A stretch of DNA of 64,000 nt from Bacillus amyloliquefaciens DSM 7 = ATCC 23350. Its GTDB lineage: Bacteria; Bacillota; Bacilli; Bacillales; Bacillaceae. Under the pieces are notes generated by a model. The model worked only from the letters and a program-made list of their open reading frames with translations, made no database searches and was not told where the DNA came from. Below are positions 57,718 to 64,000 of this stretch, in pieces (position 1 is the stretch's first letter; the number at the start of each line of letters is the position of its first letter). Position numbers and translations under genes: made by a program. The stretch is taken from assembly GCF_000196735.1 (NCBI RefSeq), contig NC_014551.1, positions 3,777,001 through 3,841,000 of the forward strand, read 5' to 3'.

Positions 57718-58590
57718 TCAGCCGACCTGCTGTTTTACAGCTTTACCGGCTGATCCGAACTCTCTCATTTTGCTTCGCACTGTCTCTTCCACGGCTTCGA
57801 TGCCGGGGGTCATATAGCTGCGCGGTTCGTACAGATCGCTTTGTTCCTGAAACATGCGGCGTGTTTCGTCTGTCCAGGCTACCATACATTCCGTATTGAT
57901 ATTGATCTTCGCGTGGCCGAGCGTGATGGCTTTTTGGATCTGATCCTGCGGAATTCCGGATGCTCCGTGAAGAACGAGAGGAATGTCGGTCATGCGGGAG
58001 ATTTCCTCCATTTCCTTAAATCCGAGTTTCGGTTCACCCTGATATTTGCCGTGTACGGAGCCGAGGGCGGCGGCCAGCGCGTCGATATTGGCTGCTTTGA
58101 CGATCCGCTCACATTCCGTGATATCAGCATAGCGGACTCCGCCGACCAGCCCGTCTTCCATGCCGCCGACCGTGCCGACTTCGGCTTCTACTGACACGCC
58201 GTGCTTTGCGGCATAATCGGTGACTTCTTTTGTCATTGCGATATTCTCGTCAATCGGCGCATGGGAGCCGTCAATCATCACTGAGCTGAACCCGGCGTCA
58301 ATCGCCTGTCTGCAGCGTTCCGCACTGCTTCCGTGATCAAGATGAAGCACGACGGGAACGGTAATCGCCATTTCCTCCATTAACGCGCTGACCATGGCGG
58401 CAATCGTTTTAAAGCCGCCTAAATAATCGACCAGCCGATCAGATGCCGCGGCGATGACCGGGGATTGCTCCTTTTGCGCCGCTTGCAGAATCGCTTTTGT
58501 CCATTGCAGGCCGTTTATATTAAACTGGCCGACTGCATAATGCTCCCGTTTCGCTTCCGCAAGAAGATGTTTCATGGTGACAAAAGCCAT
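57718..58590 (-). CDS. iolJ: 5-Dehydro-2-deoxyphosphogluconate aldolase IolJ (class II)
   Basis: A 290-aa zinc aldolase that cleaves 2-deoxy-5-keto-gluconate-6-phosphate into dihydroxyacetone phosphate and malonate semialdehyde, the last inositol-specific step. Class II FBA motifs: VVLHLDHGSSAE (zinc His), SVHGKYQGEP and LVLHGASGIP. AAGGAGG sets ATG 58590 (AFVTMKHLL). It ends the iol operon. Confidence 0.95.
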   Translation of the reverse strand: MAFVTMKHLLAEAKREHYAVGQFNINGLQWTKAILQAAQKEQSPVIAAASDRLVDYLGGFKTIAAMVSALMEEMAITVPVVLHLDHGSSAERCRQAIDAGFSSVMIDGSHAPIDENIAMTKEVTDYAAKHGVSVEAEVGTVGGMEDGLVGGVRYADITECERIVKAANIDALAAALGSVHGKYQGEPKLGFKEMEEISRMTDIPLVLHGASGIPQDQIQKAITLGHAKININTECMVAWTDETRRMFQEQSDLYEPRSYMTPGIEAVEETVRSKMREFGSAGKAVKQQVG

Positions 58591-58592
58591 GT

Positions 58593-59435
58593 TCACGCCT
58601 CCTTCATGAAGTATTTTGATACGACGGCTTCCGTTGTTTCTTTTGCCGTTTTGATCGTTTCCTCCGCGGTCAGCTTATAATATTCAGGTCTGAACAGCTC
58701 TACGGAGACAACATCATTGAATCCGATTTCTCTTAGTGCTGACAGATGGGCGTCTAAGTCAATTGCCCCCTGCCCCGGCCAGACGCGGTCTTCATCCGTT
58801 AAAAAACCGATCGGGAAATCTTCTGTATCGTCAATATGATAGATGAAAATTTTCTTTCCGTCCGCCTGCTTCAGGCTCTCAATATTGGAGCCCATCGCGT
58901 GGAAATGAAAGCTGTCAAACACAAGCCCGACATTATCCCGGCCGACAGCCTCCACGATGTCATATGCCTGTTCAAATGTATTGACCGTGCATTGCGGGTG
59001 GCCGACAAATTCAAGGGCGATATTTACGCCGTACGGCTCCGCGATATCAGAAAGCTCAGTCAGCACCTTGATGCTGCTCTTTTTGATCTCTTCTTTTAAT
59101 ATTTTCCGCTCTGTCACAAGCGGTACGGCCACCACATATTCCACGCCAAGTGTTTTGCAGGTTTCCATCATGCTTTTGAATTCTGAAATGATCTCCCGAT
59201 AGCCCTTTTCATCACGATTGTTGAAGAAAACCAATGCGTTCAGTGCAAGCGGCTTAATGTGATGGGTTTGAAAATATTCCGCCAGATCGGCCAGTGAATG
59301 GTCTTTTAAGTATTCCGGCAGCTTATCCATTGTGCGGATTTCAATATAATCATAGCCGTGCTTTTCGCACAGCTCTAAATCCTGTTTCAGGTTTGAATTC
59401 TCCAACGTTGTCGCTTCATTAAAGCAAAGTTTCAT
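58593..59435 (-). CDS. iolI: Inosose isomerase IolI
   Basis: A 280-aa TIM-barrel enzyme of the xylose-isomerase-like family that interconverts 2-keto-myo-inositol and 1-keto-D-chiro-inositol, allowing D-chiro-inositol use. Metal ligands are expected in VNIALEFVGHP, FDSFHFHAMG, YHIDDTED and VSVELFRPEYY. ATG 59435 (KLCFNEATTLEN) after GGGAGAGG is chosen; the frame extends a few codons further. It lies two bases before iolJ. Confidence 0.95.
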   Translation of the reverse strand: MKLCFNEATTLENSNLKQDLELCEKHGYDYIEIRTMDKLPEYLKDHSLADLAEYFQTHHIKPLALNALVFFNNRDEKGYREIISEFKSMMETCKTLGVEYVVAVPLVTERKILKEEIKKSSIKVLTELSDIAEPYGVNIALEFVGHPQCTVNTFEQAYDIVEAVGRDNVGLVFDSFHFHAMGSNIESLKQADGKKIFIYHIDDTEDFPIGFLTDEDRVWPGQGAIDLDAHLSALREIGFNDVVSVELFRPEYYKLTAEETIKTAKETTEAVVSKYFMKEA

Positions 59436-59454
59436 GTCAGCCTCTCCCATCGCG

Positions 59455-59517
59455 TTTTAGATATGAAGGGAGTCCGGCTGAAGGGCTTTTTGGCCCCGTC
59501 CCGCCGAACTCCATACT
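59455..59517 (-). repeat. Intra-operon inverted repeat between iolH and iolI
   Basis: Minus strand TATGGAGTtCGGC ... GCCGgACTCCcttCATA can fold into an imperfect long hairpin with inner G/C-rich pairing in the only sizeable gap of this part of the operon. There is no U tract. It may adjust expression of iolIJ through RNA stability. Confidence 0.5.
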
Positions 59518-59521
59518 CAGC

Positions 59522-60391
59522 TTACGCCATACCTAATTCTTCTTTTAATTTCTTAAGCATGAACCGGCTTGATTCATCCGCTCTTTCTCCGACCCAAGCA
59601 AAAACGGCATTCGTCGCAATTCCGTCGAACTTCATCTCCCTCATCTTTTTGAAAATCGTATCAAAATCCACCTCGCCTTGACCGATGTCCAAATGCTGGT
59701 GAACCGTTACTTTCGCGTCAGGCGGATTGACGATGTAGCGCAGGCCATGCGCCGCCTTATGATTATAGGTATCTGCAAATAAAACATGTGTGAGGCGGTC
59801 GCCGGCTTCGTCAAACATGGTCGCAATATCGCCTTTGCCGTCATCGTAGAAGAATGTATGCGCAGTCGAGTAGACAAGATTGATCCAATCCTTGTCAAGC
59901 GCGCGGATCATATCCATCGCACCTTTGTGCGTCTCGATAAAATCATACGGGTGGGCCTGCAGATTGAGTTTGACGCCTTCTTTTTCAAAGACGGGCAGCA
60001 GCTCATCCATGGATTTGATAAATTTTTCTTCACTAGTTAACGGATCATATTTTGAACCGCTGAATTCGCTGTTCATCAAATCCACTTCAAGTTCAACCGC
60101 AATTTTGATCGCCCGTTTCCAGTTGCGCACGGCTGCCTGGCGGCGGTCTTCATCAGGGCCTGCCCAGTGGTAAAGCGGAAGGAGAGAGGACAGCTTCACG
60201 CCTGTATCCTTTAAAAGGCGCTTCAATTGTTTGATCTTTGCTGAATCGACTTTCGGATATTTATAGAAAGGACAAAAATCCTCACGCGGTGACAGTTCGA
60301 TATATTCATAACCGAGCTCCGCCGTTTTATAGACCATTTCTTCTAACGTTAAATCATCACGGTACATGGATGGATCCAAGGCCAGTTTCAT
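59522..60391 (-). CDS. iolH: Inositol catabolism protein IolH
   Basis: A 289-aa TIM-barrel protein of the sugar isomerase/epimerase (AP endonuclease 2-like) family, related to IolE and IolI. Its biochemical role in inositol use is not firmly established. Conserved [17 protein letters not shown] and [13 protein letters not shown] segments match the B. subtilis protein closely. ATG 60391 ([11 protein letters not shown]) with GGGAGTG upstream is the start. Confidence 0.93.
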   Translation of the reverse strand: MKLALDPSMYRDDLTLEEMVYKTAELGYEYIELSPREDFCPFYKYPKVDSAKIKQLKRLLKDTGVKLSSLLPLYHWAGPDEDRRQAAVRNWKRAIKIAVELEVDLMNSEFSGSKYDPLTSEEKFIKSMDELLPVFEKEGVKLNLQAHPYDFIETHKGAMDMIRALDKDWINLVYSTAHTFFYDDGKGDIATMFDEAGDRLTHVLFADTYNHKAAHGLRYIVNPPDAKVTVHQHLDIGQGEVDFDTIFKKMREMKFDGIATNAVFAWVGERADESSRFMLKKLKEELGMA

Positions 60392-60410
60392 TTCTTTCAC
60401 TCCCAATCTA

Positions 60411-62763
<2,353 letters not shown>

Positions 62764-62775
62764 ATAAGTCCCCCT

Positions 62776-63672
62776 CTAATTTGCAGGATCAAGCAGTTCT
62801 TTGTCGATATACTTTCTCGCAATCAGCGCGTACTCAAGCGGATTGGCGACTGCCGGGTCTTGTTCGGCTTCAATGACGATCCAGCCTGAATAATCATGAC
62901 GGATGAGCGTTCGGTACACTTCGGTGAAATCGATGCATCCGTCTCCGGGAACCGTAAAAATGCCCTGTAAAAACGACTGCCTGAATGACTTGCCTTCCTT
63001 TCTGCACAGCTCCATAATGTCAAACCGCGCATCCTTGAAATGAACGTGTCTGATCCGTTCCATATGCTTATTCAGAATCGTCATGTAATCTCCGTCCGAG
63101 ATATAAGCATGGCCTGTATCATAAAGCAAATGGACATACCGGGGATCCGTCCCTTCCATCAGCCGGTCAACTTCTCCCGCCGTCTGAACGCCTGTGCCGA
63201 GATGATGATGAAAAGTGAGGTCAAGCCCGTGTTCTTCCGCGATTTTCCCAAGGCGGTTCAGGCCTTGGCAAAGCGTATCCCATTCTTCATCTGAGAAGTG
63301 CGGTTTTTTCTTAAAAACATCAATGTCCAACCCCTGAACACTGTACGTCTGTTCAGAAACGATGGCGACATCAGCCCCGACTTTTTTCAAATAATCACAG
63401 TGTTCTGTAAATTGTTCGGCTGTTTTTTCAATACCGTCTTGAATGATAAAGCTGCTGAACCATTTTCCCGCAATCCGCAAGTTCCGGAGAGCCAGCTCCT
63501 TATTCAGGACGGAGGGTTCAGGGAAAAACCCTCCCACTTCCGTACCTTGGAAGCCGGCGACAACAATATCGCTCAACAAATGCTGAAGCGTATTCCCGGC
63601 TCCGATTTCCGGCATATCGTCATTGCGCCATCCAATGGGGGCGATGCCCCACAGAATATCTTGTTTGCCCAT
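62776..63672 (-). CDS. iolE: 2-Keto-myo-inositol dehydratase IolE
   Basis: A 298-aa TIM-barrel dehydratase that turns scyllo-inosose into 3D-trihydroxycyclohexane-1,2-dione, the second step. Metal-binding residues are expected in [37 protein letters not shown] and [19 protein letters not shown] lies before ATG 63672 ([14 protein letters not shown]). Confidence 0.95.
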   Translation of the reverse strand: MGKQDILWGIAPIGWRNDDMPEIGAGNTLQHLLSDIVVAGFQGTEVGGFFPEPSVLNKELALRNLRIAGKWFSSFIIQDGIEKTAEQFTEHCDYLKKVGADVAIVSEQTYSVQGLDIDVFKKKPHFSDEEWDTLCQGLNRLGKIAEEHGLDLTFHHHLGTGVQTAGEVDRLMEGTDPRYVHLLYDTGHAYISDGDYMTILNKHMERIRHVHFKDARFDIMELCRKEGKSFRQSFLQGIFTVPGDGCIDFTEVYRTLIRHDYSGWIVIEAEQDPAVANPLEYALIARKYIDKELLDPAN

Positions 63673-63687
63673 CGTGATGCCTCCCCT

Positions 63688-64000
63688 CTAGTACTGCTTC
63701 GCAGACTTCAGCTTCGTCTCTTTCGCTTCGTATGCCCGTTGGACGCTTTCCTGCTCAGACACTTCCGCCACGCCGACATGCCACCAGCTGTCATAGCCGT
63801 CTGTCATCGTTTTCGGCAGAACCTTCATCTCAATTAACGTGGATACGTCCTGCGTTTTCGCATCTTCAAGCGCCGCTTTCAGCTCTTCAACCGTATTGGC
63901 TCTGTATGTTTTGGCGCCGTATCCCTCTGCCACCTTCGCGTAATCAATGTTTAAAATCTGATTGTCCTCTGTGCGGAACTCACAGAAATAACTGCCGCTG
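63688..64000 (-). CDS. iolD: Trihydroxycyclohexane-1,2-dione hydrolase IolD, C-terminal fragment
   Basis: The last 103 residues of a ThDP-dependent enzyme running off the window; the frame is open to the final base (SGSYFCEFRTEDNQILNIDYAKVAEGYGAK...). IolD opens the trione ring to 5-deoxyglucuronate. The segment NIDYAKVAEGYGAKTYRAN with a following LKAALEDAK is typical of the C-terminal half of acetolactate-synthase-like proteins. The position before iolE confirms it. The cofactor motif is outside the window. Confidence 0.92.
   Translation of the reverse strand, partial: SGSYFCEFRTEDNQILNIDYAKVAEGYGAKTYRANTVEELKAALEDAKTQDVSTLIEMKVLPKTMTDGYDSWWHVGVAEVSEQESVQRAYEAKETKLKSAKQY

Overview
The window comes from the chromosome of a Bacillus of the subtilis group, most likely the B. 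amyloliquefaciens / B. velezensis / B. siamensis branch. Gene order follows the yxj-yxi-hut-deo-yxe-yxd-iol segment of B. subtilis 168, and many proteins are recognisable orthologues of equal length (HutP 148 aa, DeoR 313 aa, LicT 277 aa, YxdM 622 aa, IolG 344 aa). The species name is an inference from remembered gene content; no database search was run.

Layout, left to right. (1) 1-4106: end of a MetE-like methionine synthase, rRNA methyltransferase RlmA, a guanine-riboswitch-controlled nucleoside permease (NupG/YxjA), a secreted RsiV/PdaC-like protein and YxiS. (2) 4149-6185: an AT-rich solitary OLD-type ATPase/TOPRIM gene, probably acquired. (3) 6298-14531: sigma-B catalase KatE, a frameshifted CitMHS citrate transporter, the lichenase/antiterminator pair bglS-licT, the MFS protein YxiO and RNA helicase DbpA. 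(4) 14586-18623: a minus-strand run of small genes of the yxi type. In B. subtilis 168 these sit beside the toxin gene wapA; here no wapA is present, two genes are separated by copies of one 26-bp terminator, and one gene is broken by two frameshifts. (5) 18840-25132: pectate lyase, DMT exporter YxxF, universal stress protein YxiE, and bglPH under LicT and CcpA control. (6) 25356-34845: an AT-rich defence island with Vsr, a large C5 DNA methyltransferase, a MORC/MutL-like ATPase, a Z1-domain helicase-like ATPase, a PD-(D/E)XK protein and an AIPR protein. (7) 34929-44011: endo-arabinanase and the complete histidine-utilisation operon hutPHUIGM with its HutP-controlled leader terminator. (8) 44050-48353: deoxyribonucleoside operon deoC-nupC-pdp and its repressor DeoR. 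(9) 48424-57610: yxeH-yxeA, including spore-coat-type proteins and a Fur-box siderophore-binding protein, then the BceRS-AB-like peptide-sensing module yxdJK-yxdLM. (10) 57718-64000: the distal inositol operon, iolJ back to the end of iolD, running off the window.

Most of the window is catabolic and CcpA/antiterminator controlled: plant polysaccharides (lichenan, pectin, arabinan), beta-glucosides, histidine, deoxyribonucleosides and inositol. This fits a soil or plant-associated saprophyte. The exciting part is the island at 25.3-34.9 kb. Its gene set matches the predicted restriction systems built around MutL/MORC-like ATPases described by comparative genomics (Iyer, Abhiman and Aravind, 2008), so the architecture is not new. 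Still, this copy has an unusually large insertion in its methyltransferase, a repeated motif at both divergent promoters and a problematic start on its nuclease gene.
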